This document shows, piece after piece, positions 26,051 to 34,408 of a DNA stretch of 64,000 bases. Numbering within the stretch: the stretch's first letter is position 1; each line of letters starts with the position of its first letter. Source of the stretch: Aureococcus anophagefferens (lineage: Eukaryota > Sar > Pelagophyceae > Pelagomonadales > Pelagomonadaceae); the NCBI RefSeq assembly GCF_000186865.1, contig NW_008705575.1, positions 739,424 to 803,423 on the forward strand. The letters run 5' to 3'. A program made the translations under genes and the position numbers. Below the pieces are notes generated by a model. It worked only from the letters and a program-made list of their open reading frames with translations. It was not told where the DNA came from and did no database searches.

Positions 26051-26709
26051 GATTGCCTGAAGGAGGGAGCGGTCGTCGACGGCTCGGTCGCGGCGATCGA
26101 GCGAACGCGCGGCGAGTCGGCGTCGGCGGCGTCACGTGGTGCGCAGGGGTCGGGTCGCAGCGCACGCGGCGGCGGCGGTCCGTGTGTGGACCGCCGCCGC
26201 CCCGGGTCCTTCTCCGGCGCCGCGGCGCCGTGGCCGACGACGAACTTGTCGCCAAGGGCGACGGGCCGCGGCGGCGGAGATCGATTGACCCGTGGCTGTA
26301 GCCGCGTCCGCCTCGCGTACACGTCGCAACGCCGCCGTAGAGCCCGCTCTCAAGGCGCGCGCCCGCTCCCGTTGGGGCTTGGACGCTGGCATCTTACGCT
26401 GACTGTGATGCCGATCCAGTCCAAAGCCCACGCCTTGCCCCGGCGAAGCACGAGGCAAACATCGGCGCCGCGGCGGGAGCGCGGGCCAAAAACTCAGAGT
26501 TGGGCTAAACTGCTGTCGGTCGGGAGCGGTGCCCACGAACGCGTCCCGCCGACAGCCCAGACACGCGCCTGCCGGAGCTCCGCAGCACGCGCTGCGATCC
26601 CCCCCGCATCCGATTCCTGCAGCGCGCCGTCGACGCCACTCGGCCCGAGGCGCGAAGCGAAAAGCAGCACCGCGAACAAGCTTCCACATATCTTAACCAG
26701 CCCCGGCCA
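26051..26709. other. 659-bp gap, nothing recognised
   Basis: Upstream of the plastid protein and downstream of the MBD gene, both on the minus strand. Composition is less biased than in the genes. Short open frames on both strands lack coding signature. Presumably promoter and 3' UTR. Confidence 0.4.
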
Positions 26710-27366
26710 TCACAGGCTCACGGTCTCCTTGGCGACCGGCGTCGCGACGGCGGCCGCGGTCTGCGCGACGGACGGCGGCGTCAGGCCCGGCGCGGGCGAC
26801 GCGGGCGCGGCGGGCGCGGCGGGCGCGCCGGCGCTGCTCGCGACGCTCGTCTTCTGCTTCTTCGAGGAGGCCGGCTGGAGCTTGTAGAGCTTCGTCGCGA
26901 CCTCCTTGTTCGAGCGGAACCGCCGGCCGTCGGTGGCGTGAAAGTAAAAGTCGAGGCCGCCCTCGGTCTCGCCGCCCTTGCGCTGCTTGCAGGACACGGT
27001 GATCTCGCGCCTATGAGTTGGAGAGCGTCCAGGGCGGCCGCGCGGCGCGCGATTAAGGGGTCGACGGTTCCGGACGCGGGTATCCGACGCGACCTCGGCG
27101 CCGTCGCCGCCGCAGCGCGCGATGTAGTCCATGAGGGCTTGCTTCCGGAGCGCGCACAGCTGGCTCTCCCGCTCCGTGGAGATGGCTTCGATCTTCCGCT
27201 TCGGCGCGCCGATGCGCGACTCGACGAGGAACTGTAGATATTTGCGCGCCTCGACGCGGTCCGCCTCCGTGATGACCCACTCCGCGCGCGGCGGCTGTTC
27301 CGACACATCATCCTGCGCGTTCGCTGATGGCGCGGCGGCCGCCTCGGCGGGCAGACAGGTAGCCAT
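26710..27366 (-). CDS. MBD/TAM-domain protein
   Basis: A 218-residue protein with a short methyl-CpG-binding-type domain: GGLDFYFHATDGRRFRSN then KEVATKL matches the core of MBD/TAM domains (aromatic strand, D-G-x-x-F-R-S, helix). Ahead is a charged helical stretch (EARKYLQFLVESRIGAPKRK) and after it an Ala/Pro-rich tail with SSKKQKT. Such domains bind methylated or unmethylated DNA; the short loop here may not read methylation. A stretch of odd composition at 27003-27080 (minus strand GTCGGATAC to CTCATAG) could be an in-frame intron of about 78 bp. The start at 27366 is preferred over 27411, which would sit 15 bp from the divergent gene's ATG. Confidence 0.6.
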   Translation of the reverse strand: MATCLPAEAAAAPSANAQDDVSEQPPRAEWVITEADRVEARKYLQFLVESRIGAPKRKIEAISTERESQLCALRKQALMDYIARCGGDGAEVASDTRVRNRRPLNRAPRGRPGRSPTHRREITVSCKQRKGGETEGGLDFYFHATDGRRFRSNKEVATKLYKLQPASSKKQKTSVASSAGAPAAPAAPASPAPGLTPPSVAQTAAAVATPVAKETVSL

Positions 27367-27426
27367 CTCAAATGGGCTCGGCTTGTGGCTCGCTGACCTC
27401 GCGCGCGCCAAAACGAGAGCTGGAGG

Positions 27427-28865
27427 ATGTTGACATCATCGATGTGGGGCTGCGCGCGCCTGTACCTCGCGGCGTCCCTCGCGCGCGCCGCGACGGACCA
27501 CAACTTGGTCCCGCTCATCGTGCTGAAGAACCCGCGGTCCGGGTCGTCGTGGCTCGTGCAGCTGCTCAACGGCGTGCCGTCGGCCTTCGTGACGGAGGAG
27601 ATCCTCACGTCCAAGTCGGCGGGCCACGGGGACGTCAAGGCCGAGGGCGAGGCGCACCTCTTCCGCGCGCTCAGCGAGCCCATGGGCCGCTTCGGCCGCG
27701 GCGCGGCCTTCGGCGTCGACGAGAAGCGCGGCGGGTCGGCGAAGCTGGTCGCGAAGGACCGCGCGATGCGCGAGTCGGGCAAGCGGCCGCGCGACGCCTG
27801 GGACGTCGTCGGCTTCACCGTGTCGCCGAAGCGCATCCTGGGGTTGAACCTCTTCGGCGCGCCGGACGGCGTCTTCTGGCGCAGCGGCTGCCGCAAGGTC
27901 GTGCTCTACGAGCGGACGAACAAGACGGGGCAGGACAAGAGTGATTCAAGTTCGCTTCAACATGAGTGTTCCGCGCGCGCGCGTTCCGGAAAAAGCATCC
28001 ACGCGTCGAGACCGTTCCGAGAGACGATCGCTCGTCCAAAAACTAGCCGAAACGAGTGGAAACCGGCCGAGCTAGGAGCCTTTGAAGTTGGGAATTTCGC
28101 ACTCTTGTCCTGCCCAGGAACAAGATCAAGCAGGCGCTCGCGTACGCGCGGGGGCGTCTGCTGCGGGACAAGTGCGGCATGAACAACGTGCGGAAGACGG
28201 GCAAGAAGGCCTGCGCCATCGGGAAGACGCTGGCGCTGGACGTGGACGACCTCCGGGCCGACCTCTTGGAGTCGATGTCCAAAGACGTCGCGACGCGCGT
28301 CGCGCTCCGGGAGCTCCTGCGCGCGGACCGGGGCCGGCCCCTCGGCGACGGCGCCGACTTCGTGCCGCGGCCCCAGTTCGGCGCGGCGACGGCGGGCTAC
28401 ATATTCGAGCTCGCCTACGAGGAGCTCCTCGCGGACGCGGCCGGCGCGCTGTCCCGCCTGTTCGCGTGGCTCGGCAAGGCCGGCGTCTGGCGGGCCCACC
28501 TCGCGGCGTCGGGCGCGGAGCTGGGCAGCGCCTACGCCAAGGCGACGAGCGACGACCTGCGGGACGTCATCCGGAACTTCGACGAGGTCCGCGCGTGGCT
28601 CCGAGAAACCGCGCCGTGCCTCGTGCCCCACCTCGAGGCCACGGACCCGGGCGCCGTCATGGCCTCGGACTGCGCGGGCGACTTCGAGGACGCCATCAAC
28701 CTGCGCATCAAGCAGTCGAAGAGCTGGCGCCACGCGCGGAACAACGAGGTCATGGAGCTCAAGGTCAACGCGACGGGCAACGTCGGCTACAAGCGCGCGC
28801 GCGCGGTCACGGCGGAGCAGTTCGAGTTCTTCCAGAGCCGGAGCCGCGGCCACCGCACGAGGTAA
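27427..28865 (+). CDS. sulfotransferase interrupted by introner 2
   Basis: Two exons, 27427-27917 and 28118-28865, give 412 residues when joined at the target duplication. A signal-like N-terminus precedes the PAPS-binding loop LKNPRSGSSWLVQLLNG. The 3'-phosphate-binding region spans the splice: CRKVVLYERTNK continues into IKQALAYARGRLLRDKCG, as expected for sulfotransferases (R-x-N-K-x-K-Q-A). These transfer sulfate from PAPS to sugars, proteins or small molecules; a lumenal glycan sulfotransferase is plausible beside the arylsulfatase found at 6 kb (inference). It starts 60 bp from the divergent MBD gene. The alternative donor inside the element (27930) would add four residues in frame. Confidence 0.8.
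27926..28117 (+). mobile_element. introner element, copy 2 (variant inverted repeats)
   Basis: A 192-bp element in the sense orientation of its host. Its ends are GGGCAGGACAAGAGTG and the exact complement CACTCTTGTCCTGCCC, so both arms differ from copies 1 and 3 by the same changes. It is flanked by the 8-bp duplication GAACAAGA (27918-27925, 28118-28125). The element ends in AG, used as 3' splice site. About 25 differences from copy 1 by my count. Confidence 0.93.
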
Positions 28866-29057
28866 CGTGTTCTGTTTACGCGAGGGCGCCCGCTCCTGGG
28901 ACGTCGCGGCGCCGCGCTCGGGAGCGTTGCCGTGCGGCTCGCCGCGCCGCGCGACTCAAGTAAAACCAGACTTGAAAGCGCGTGTCATTGCGGTTCGGCC
29001 ACCGTGGTGGCGCTCTCGGTGGGGCTGCCCCAGTTGCTGTCAGCAGCGCCTCGAACG

Positions 29058-29639
29058 ATGCCGGAATCGAAGGAGGAGGAGCCGCCCTGCGCGCGCGTGT
29101 CGCTGAGCGTGTCCCAGGAGGGGGGCATCATGTCGTCGTCGAAGGTCGTGCTCCAGTGGAACTTCGAGCTCGGCCGGGACGCGCACACCATCGCGCTGAC
29201 GGCGTCGCTCAAGAAGAAGAAGCGGGAGATCGAGGTCGACGGCGAGCTTCTCTGCCGGGGCGACGGCACGGCCTTCCGGAGCGACAGCGTGAGCCGCTTC
29301 AGCTTTCAGCGGCACGGCCACAGCTTCGCCCTCGAGGAGCGCCTCGACCTGCCGAAGGGCGCCGAGGCGGCGCGGCGGTTCCGCCTGTCCATCGACGACG
29401 TGCCCTTCGACGTGAGCGGCGACGGCTGCGTCGCGACGCTCAAGGGCAAGCGCGGCAGCTGGCCCAAGCAGGACGCCGTGAGCGCGATGAACGGCCTCCA
29501 CCGCGACGCCGAGTCCAAGGACTCCGAGTCGAAGTGCGACGAGGGCAAGTTCGACAACACGGACCTCAAAATTTCCACCGACCGCGCCGCCGAGTCGCTG
29601 AGCGTCGACAGCATCGGCATGTCCCTGACGCGAGTCTAG
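29058..29639 (+). CDS. FAIM-like protein
   Basis: A 193-residue soluble protein. The segment VVLQWNFELGRDAHTIAL then a basic stretch (KKKKREIEVDGELL), FSFQRHGHSFALEERL and RFRLSIDDVPFDV resembles one beta-sandwich of FAIM (Fas apoptosis inhibitory molecule): W-x-F-x-L-x-x-x-x-H-x-I, then V-D-G, then a second strand set with I-D. FAIM normally has two such domains; here one is clear and the acidic, Ser-rich C-terminal third is different. Function in algae is unknown. ATG 29058 is chosen because upstream frame lacks coding character. It faces the amidotransferase gene with 37 bp between stops. Confidence 0.5.
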   Translation: MPESKEEEPPCARVSLSVSQEGGIMSSSKVVLQWNFELGRDAHTIALTASLKKKKREIEVDGELLCRGDGTAFRSDSVSRFSFQRHGHSFALEERLDLPKGAEAARRFRLSIDDVPFDVSGDGCVATLKGKRGSWPKQDAVSAMNGLHRDAESKDSESKCDEGKFDNTDLKISTDRAAESLSVDSIGMSLTRV

Positions 29640-29676
29640 AGCGCTTCGCGGAGATAACACAATGTTGTTCAGCTCA

Positions 29677-31008
29677 TTACGCGGGGCGCCCCCGCCGGCG
29701 CGCCCGGCGCGGCGCGGGCGGCGGGCTCGTCGCCGGCCGGGCGACGATGGCGACGCCGGCGACGGCCGCGGCCGTCGCGAGGAAGACGAGCAAGGGCGGC
29801 AGGCCCGGCGGCGGCGCGCTCGCGGCGTCGTCGCCGTCCTTCGCCGGGGGCGCCTCGCGCAGCTTCGCCAGCTTCTCCGCGAGCTTCTCGCGCAGGGGCC
29901 GACCGATGGCCGCGATGAGCCCCCAGCTCTCCGCGTAGGCCAGCGCCGTCGACGCGGGCACGTCGTCGTCGCAGTCGCCGTGGTCGACGCATTCCACCAG
30001 GACGCCCGACGCCGGCGAGTAGGACAGCATGCGGTTCTTGCCCAGCAGCACCCACTCCCGCAGGTCCTCGGTCTTGGAGGACGTCGGCTCCGACGCGACG
30101 TAGACGCCGCGCTCGACGGCCCGGTAGTAGAGCGTCGGCGGGTCCTCGTCGGGGTGCGACCGGTAGCGCGCCACTACAAGAGAAACCCCGTCCGTCGCGG
30201 CGAAGTTCAGGCTCGACGGCCGCTCCGACGCGTCGCAGGCCGGCCCGAGATCCGCCGCGGCGGCGACGTGCGAGATCGTCGCGATGGTCGCGGCCATCGC
30301 GGACCGGAGCGACAACAGGTCGTACGTCCGGCGCTCGGGGAAACCCGCGAGGTGATCCGCGAAGACGGCGCCGGCGATCTCCGAATCCGTGGACCCGGCC
30401 ACGAGACTCCGCGCCGCCGGCCGCGTCGCTTCCAGTAAATCGTCGCGGATGCGCTCGAAGCCGTGGACCGCGCCGTTGTGCAACCAGGCCAAGGTCTGGA
30501 ACGCGAAGGGGTGCGAGTTCTTCTCGGAGATCTCGGCGAAGGGCGACGCGGCGCGCACGTGGGCGAAGATGGCCCGCGACCGCAGGTCGACTTTTGGTGG
30601 CGCCAGCGGCTCCTCGACGCAGGAGTCCATCGACGCGCGGAAGAGCGTCGGCACGGCGTCGCCGCGCAGCAGCGCCGCGAGCGTCGCGTCGGGTTCGCCA
30701 TTGTCGACGACGGGCGCCGCGGAGCGCACGCGCCGCGGGAACGCCTCGCCGGCCTCGTACCACGACACGCCGTAGCCGTCGAGGTTGAGCTCCGCGTTGC
30801 GCAGCGCGAATTGCGTCGCGTTGAAGCGCGGCGACAGCTTCGCCGCGGGCACGAGCGGCGGCTCCGTCGCGAGGCTGAGCAGGTTGTTCTCCGTGTCCAG
30901 CAGGAACGCCCGGCCGTCCACGGGCTGTTCGCCGACGTAGATCATGAAGCGGCAGGCGCGGGCTCCGGCGACGAGGAGCAGCAGCGCGCGGCGCGCGAGC
31001 GGCCGCAT
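29677..31008 (-). CDS. secretory class II glutamine amidotransferase (DUG3/EgtC-like)
   Basis: A 443-residue protein. Class II amidotransferases use an N-terminal Cys as nucleophile to release ammonia or glutamate from gamma-glutamyl substrates. Here the motif CRFMIYVG starts at Cys19, right after a signal peptide ending AGARA, so signal peptidase would expose the nucleophile. Other blocks: LNLDGYGVSWYEAG, RAIFAHVRAASP, NSHPFAFQTLAWLHNGAVHG, SLVAGSTDSEIAGAVF, and LLGKNRMLSYSP near the end of the domain. A C-terminal hydrophobic span (LPPLLVFLATAAAVAGVAI) then a basic tail suggest a type I membrane anchor with the enzyme in the lumen or outside. Relatives include DUG3 (glutathione breakdown) and EgtC. 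The start at 31008 opens the signal peptide. Confidence 0.85.
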   Translation of the reverse strand: MRPLARRALLLLVAGARACRFMIYVGEQPVDGRAFLLDTENNLLSLATEPPLVPAAKLSPRFNATQFALRNAELNLDGYGVSWYEAGEAFPRRVRSAAPVVDNGEPDATLAALLRGDAVPTLFRASMDSCVEEPLAPPKVDLRSRAIFAHVRAASPFAEISEKNSHPFAFQTLAWLHNGAVHGFERIRDDLLEATRPAARSLVAGSTDSEIAGAVFADHLAGFPERRTYDLLSLRSAMAATIATISHVAAAADLGPACDASERPSSLNFAATDGVSLVVARYRSHPDEDPPTLYYRAVERGVYVASEPTSSKTEDLREWVLLGKNRMLSYSPASGVLVECVDHGDCDDDVPASTALAYAESWGLIAAIGRPLREKLAEKLAKLREAPPAKDGDDAASAPPPGLPPLLVFLATAAAVAGVAIVARPATSPPPAPRRARRRGRPA

Positions 31009-31259
31009 CGTCTCGTGAGGTCGTTCTCGGGTATTGTGCGTCCAAGGCGACTTGCTGCGGCGGCGCGGCTCGGGTCGAGGCCGCGCGCGCAAGGCGACTT
31101 GCAGCTGTGGGTCGCGTAACCCTTTGTCCGAAAAAATCGATGATGAACGCTGAAGAGATATTGAATGTCCAACATCTTGCTTCCTTCGTTATTGCCGTCG
31201 CAGCGCGATTAGGTCTTGCGGGATGGGCGCGTCTAAAGCAGCCCTGTTCGGGGTTTGGA

Positions 31260-31441
31260 GGTCGGTCCCACCTCGTGAGACCACGACCGTCGCCTGCGCA
31301 CACATGTCGAATGTGTGAGTGTTGCGCTCTCACGAGGTGGGACCAACATCGTCACGTCGCGCGGGGGCAGCCTCGCCCCTCGGGCCACCTGATCCGGCGC
31401 CGGTGGGTCGCGAGGTCGGTCCCACCTCGTGGGACTGTCAC
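31260..31441. repeat. direct and inverted copies of an 18-bp repeat
   Basis: GGTCGGTCCCACCTCGTG occurs at 31260-31277 and again at 31424-31441; an inverted copy of its core (CACGAGGTGGGACC) lies between them at 31331-31344. The first and the inverted copy can form a stem of about 17 bp including GAGAC/GTCTC-like ends. Confidence 0.85.
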
Positions 31442-31627
31442 GGAACCGTCCTCCATCGGGCGAATGATGAGTCCGCGGCGGCGTTCTTCCCCACGGGGTG
31501 TTGTCGCTGCGCATGGGTGACGCCAGTCGACGGGATGCGCCGCGGCGTCCGAGCCCGACCAGGAGAGTTCGACGATGTCGAAGCTCTGCAACAAGCCCTT
31601 GCGACCGGACGCAACGGGGCTGTTGAT

Positions 31628-31790
31628 GAACGATTCCCGACGCTGCGAGGGCTCTGAAACTAGCTTTATGGGGTCGCGAGGGGGCTGCGCGTCGCTTCCG
31701 AGCCATTGATCCCCCCCGTTTGAGTCGCCTCGCAATCGCCCGGACGTCGCGTTTTCACCGGTGCGTCCGCGTGATGCATGCGGAGCATAA
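31628..31790. repeat. dispersed repeat, second copy
   Basis: Shares GAACGATTCCCGACGCT exactly with 8851-8867 and a 37-bp block (starting CCCGTTTG, GTCGCCTCGCAATCG) with 8938-8975 at about nine in ten positions; weaker similarity continues to the AAAGCCA stretch. Both copies sit in gene-free gaps. Confidence 0.75.
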
Positions 31791-32122
31791 AGCCAATGGC
31801 ATGGTAGCTGCTACTGTGGAAGGGGCTGCGCTCTGGCACGATCTCCGCTGAAAACTCGTCCATGCTCTTCGAGCTTCGACGCCTTTTATCCACCGTCCGA
31901 TCCGATATCTTGTCGTCCGAACGAGCGCAAACTACCTTACATTTATTTCTACTTATCAACATGTCGACGTTGCTTCACGTTGCGCGACCCACAGCAGCGG
32001 CGTCGGTCGATTTTAGGCCGATGCTCTCGGTCGCGCGCCGCCTCATGTTGAGGCTCAACACGATGTGTTGCCCTCTGAAACGCCATTCGATCTGGGCAGC
32101 GAGTTCAAACGCGTTCTCGCTC

Positions 32123-32190
32123 TCCTCGAGCGCTCTCCTCGCTCTCCTCGAGCGCTCTCCTCGCTCTCTTCGTTCTCCTCGCTTTCTCGC
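32123..32190. repeat. CTCCTCG-type minisatellite
   Basis: Imperfect tandem repeat of a 22-bp unit based on CTCTCCTCGAGCG, immediately upstream of a short signal-peptide-like reading frame. Confidence 0.8.
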
Positions 32191-32191
32191 G

Positions 32192-32308
32192 ATGGCCAAG
32201 CTCCTCGCGCTCGTCGCGGGCGCCCGCGCGGCGCACCACCACCTGAACCCGACCATGGAAATTGCTTGTAAAATGACCAAAGTTTGTTCATATCCAACCA
32301 GAAGTTAA
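32192..32308 (+). pseudogene. 5' fragment of a secretory-protein gene
   Basis: An ATG opens MAKLLALVAGARAAHHHLNP, a good signal peptide with host-type GC-rich codons for about 24 codons. From about 32256 the sequence switches abruptly to AT-rich DNA and the frame stops at 32308. It looks like the first exon or the truncated start of a gene whose remainder is missing here. Which protein it belonged to is unknown. Confidence 0.45.
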
Positions 32309-32690
32309 TAATTAAACAACACTGGTTATTTTATGACATGATATTAAAATTTGTGAGATCATCTGTATAATGGATATGATGCGGTTTTTGTATAATTCCA
32401 CGCTGTATTAATATTCACCGCTAAAGCGCGACCCTTTCTGGATAAGGGAATGAGATGTATTTGGTATATTCTATTCTATAGTTTTGTAATTTAAATTATT
32501 TTTTTTCGAAAATTTTTTAAAAATGTTTCTGAAAACCTGATTTATAAGGTAGAATGAGTTAAAATGAATGTGTCTTATAAGGTATAGTATCAATTTCACC
32601 AATTAAAAAACTGAAATTATGGAATATCAAACAACTTGAAAAAAACTGAATGGTATTTCCACGCTGTATTCACCGCTAAAGCGCGACCCT
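32256..32690. other. AT-rich island with flanking direct repeats
   Basis: About 430 bp of strongly AT-rich sequence inside a GC-rich genome, with no ORF. A direct repeat starting TTCCACGCTGTATT and ending GCTAAAGCGCGACCCT occurs at 32396-32435 and 32657-32690, the first with an extra AATATT. Smaller repeats are TTATAAGGTA and AAAAAACTGAA, each twice. Possible identities: organelle- or virus-derived DNA, a transposon remnant, or a low-GC centromere/origin-like region as in diatoms. Confidence 0.7.
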
Positions 32691-32967
32691 AGCTGCGCAC
32701 AGCTAGCAGGTGTAGCGCGGTGGCTCACAGCGCGAAAATGGGGACATAACCCAGATCAGAGTGAGACTGCGTTACGGGTATCCTAGGCGTATCCTGGCTC
32801 CTCTGCGCCGGGCCAGACCGGAGCGACCGGCCGGTATCGCGCGCTTGAAAGTGCAATTTATAGCTCAACTCAGCACCTTCCGGAACCTTGCAGGCCTCCT
32901 TTGCCCACCTCAGCCTGCCACGACACGAGCTGCTTCCGCCGCGCCGCGCTGCTCGTCGTCGGCCACG

Positions 32968-33738
32968 ATGCGCGTCTCGAGGTTCGCGCTGTGTTCGCTG
33001 GGCGTCGCGACGGCGCTGCGGCCGCAGACGTCGTCCTTCGCGCGGCGCGCGGCGCGCGCTGCGTCGACGGCGGAGGACTGCGGCTGCGAGGTGACCTACG
33101 GCGGCGACGTTCCGGCGTCGGCGAAGACGATGGACCACCTCGCCGCCGTGCGCGACCTCGAGGCCTTCGACGCCGCGACGGGCGGCGCGACGACGCTCGG
33201 CGCGAAGCTCGGCGGCGACCGCGTCGCCGTCGTCTCGTTCCTCCGGAGCTTCGGCTGACCCTTCTGCCAGGAGCTGCTCGTGCAGCTCGAGCGGCGGCGG
33301 CCGGCGCTCGAGGCCGCGGGCGTGGGCCTCGTCGCCGTCGGCATCGGCACGCCGGAGAAGGGCCGGCTCGTGGCGGACCACGTCGGCTACGACGCGTCGC
33401 GGCTCTTGGCGGACCCGGAGAACGCGCTCTACGACGCGCTGGCGCTCAACGCGGGCGTCGGGCGGACCTTCTTCAACCCGGCGACGCCCTACGCCATCCT
33501 CGACCGGCTCCAGTCGGGCACGGGCGGCGACCTGGGCGACGTCCTCGGCAAGTGGCTCCCCGGCGGCGGGCCGTCCGGCGAGGGCGCGTTCATCATCCCG
33601 CCGAAACAAGCCCAGGCGTTCAACCAGGGCGGCATGTTCGTCTTCGCCGACGGCGCGTCGCGCTTCGTCCACTACGACGCCTCGACGGGCGCGCACGCGG
33701 ACGTCGACGCCGTCGTCGACCTCGCGCTCTCGCTCTGA
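32968..33738 (+). CDS. PRXL2-type thioredoxin-fold selenoprotein
   Basis: 256 residues read through an in-frame TGA at 33256-33258 as selenocysteine 97. The context is SFLRSFG-Sec-PFCQELLVQLE: PRXL2/FAM213 proteins have a C-P-F-C redox motif at this site, so the TGA replaces the first Cys. Coding character and family similarity continue across the TGA (VGLVAVGIGTPEKG, TFFNPATPYAIL, GGMFVFADGASRFVHYDAST). The N-terminus (MRVSRFALCSLGVATALRP) is a plastid-type leader. A SECIS-like hairpin lies 18 nt past the stop at 33738. These proteins are thiol oxidoreductases of the peroxiredoxin-like group; here probably a plastid antioxidant. A simple nonsense mutation is the alternative, but the UxxC position argues for Sec. 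Confidence 0.88.
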
Positions 33739-33756
33739 AGTGGATCCGCGGACACC

Positions 33757-33793
33757 ATGACGCGGCCGCCGTTCACCGTACGGCGGTCGCCGA
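33757..33793 (+). promoter_or_regulatory. candidate SECIS element
   Basis: ATGA (33757-33760) and CGA (33791-33793) can form the tandem G-A/A-G core, closed by a 10-bp stem GCGGCCGCCG with CGGCGGTCGC (one G-U). The 9-nt apical loop TTCACCGTA has CC rather than AA, as in SelM/SelO-type SECIS. Helix II is slightly short for a classic element. Confidence 0.6.
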
Positions 33794-33829
33794 CAACAAC
33801 CCCCGCGTTCCTCACTTCCCTAAGCGACT

Positions 33830-34408
33830 TTACTCCGCCATCTCCGGCGGAGGAGCCGCGGCCGCCTCGGGCTCGTTCTTCGTGTAGAGATTCTTCCATT
33901 GCGGCGGCGCGTTGACGTCGCACATCTCCTTGCACGCGTAGAGCAGCTTGTTCATGCGGAAGTCGAGGACCATCGGGCCCGTCTTCATGTAGAGCACGTT
34001 GTAGCTGCCGAGGATGCACTCGCGTTCGGACTGGAGCAGGATGCGGCCGTGCGCGTAGATGTTCCGCTCGACGAGCTGCTCGACGTAGTCGCCGCCCTTG
34101 GCGTCCTCGTCGGAGGCCAGGAGCACGTCCGGCGGCTTGCCGTGCGCGAGGCGCTGCTGCAGCATCGCGACGCCGCGTTCGAGGTTCGCGCGGCTCGTCG
34201 GCGGCGGGCACTCGATGAGCTCGAGCTTGTGGCCCATGCTCCGCAGGTACTGCGCGCGCGGGCCGTCGAAGCCGCCGGCGAAGCCGGGCATGAGCAGGAG
34301 CACGTCGAGGCCGTCCTCGGGGACGGGCTCCGCCTCCTCTTTCGTCTCCGTCGCCGGCGCGGCGCCGTCGGCCTCCATGGGCGTCGCGGTGGCGACCTGC
34401 TCGCTCAT
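33830..34408 (-). CDS. conserved-looking hypothetical protein
   Basis: A 192-residue protein I do not recognise. An acidic N-terminus (EADGAAPATETKEEAEPVPE) precedes a compact alpha/beta-looking region: LDVLLLMPGFAGGFDGPRAQ, LELIECPPPTSRAN, PDVLLASDEDAKGGDYVEQ, YNVLYMKTGPMVLDFRMN. No leader, so cytosolic or nuclear. Strong host codon use and a position 91 bp from the selenoprotein stop support it as real. The stretch VLLLMPGFAGGFDG is reminiscent of a hydrolase strand-loop but no nucleophile elbow is visible. Confidence 0.65.
   Translation of the reverse strand: MSEQVATATPMEADGAAPATETKEEAEPVPEDGLDVLLLMPGFAGGFDGPRAQYLRSMGHKLELIECPPPTSRANLERGVAMLQQRLAHGKPPDVLLASDEDAKGGDYVEQLVERNIYAHGRILLQSERECILGSYNVLYMKTGPMVLDFRMNKLLYACKEMCDVNAPPQWKNLYTKNEPEAAAAPPPEMAE

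Larger units (their letters stand above)
31009..31860. other. repeat-bearing non-coding region
   Basis: Upstream of the amidotransferase. No convincing gene. It holds the palindromic repeat set at 31260-31441 and a dispersed repeat related to 8851-8975 (31628-31790). A plus-strand open frame from 31319 to 31657 has some coding look (FFPTGCCRCAWVTPVDGMRR) and could be a degraded fragment. Confidence 0.5.

Noticed and set aside
31319..31657. 112-codon plus-strand frame
   Set aside because: Mixed codon bias and overlap with a dispersed repeat; at best a degraded fragment, so not listed as a gene.
33259..33738. A separate gene starting at 33280 after the TGA
   Set aside because: No leader or upstream space, and the UxxC motif spans the TGA; readthrough as selenocysteine explains both halves.
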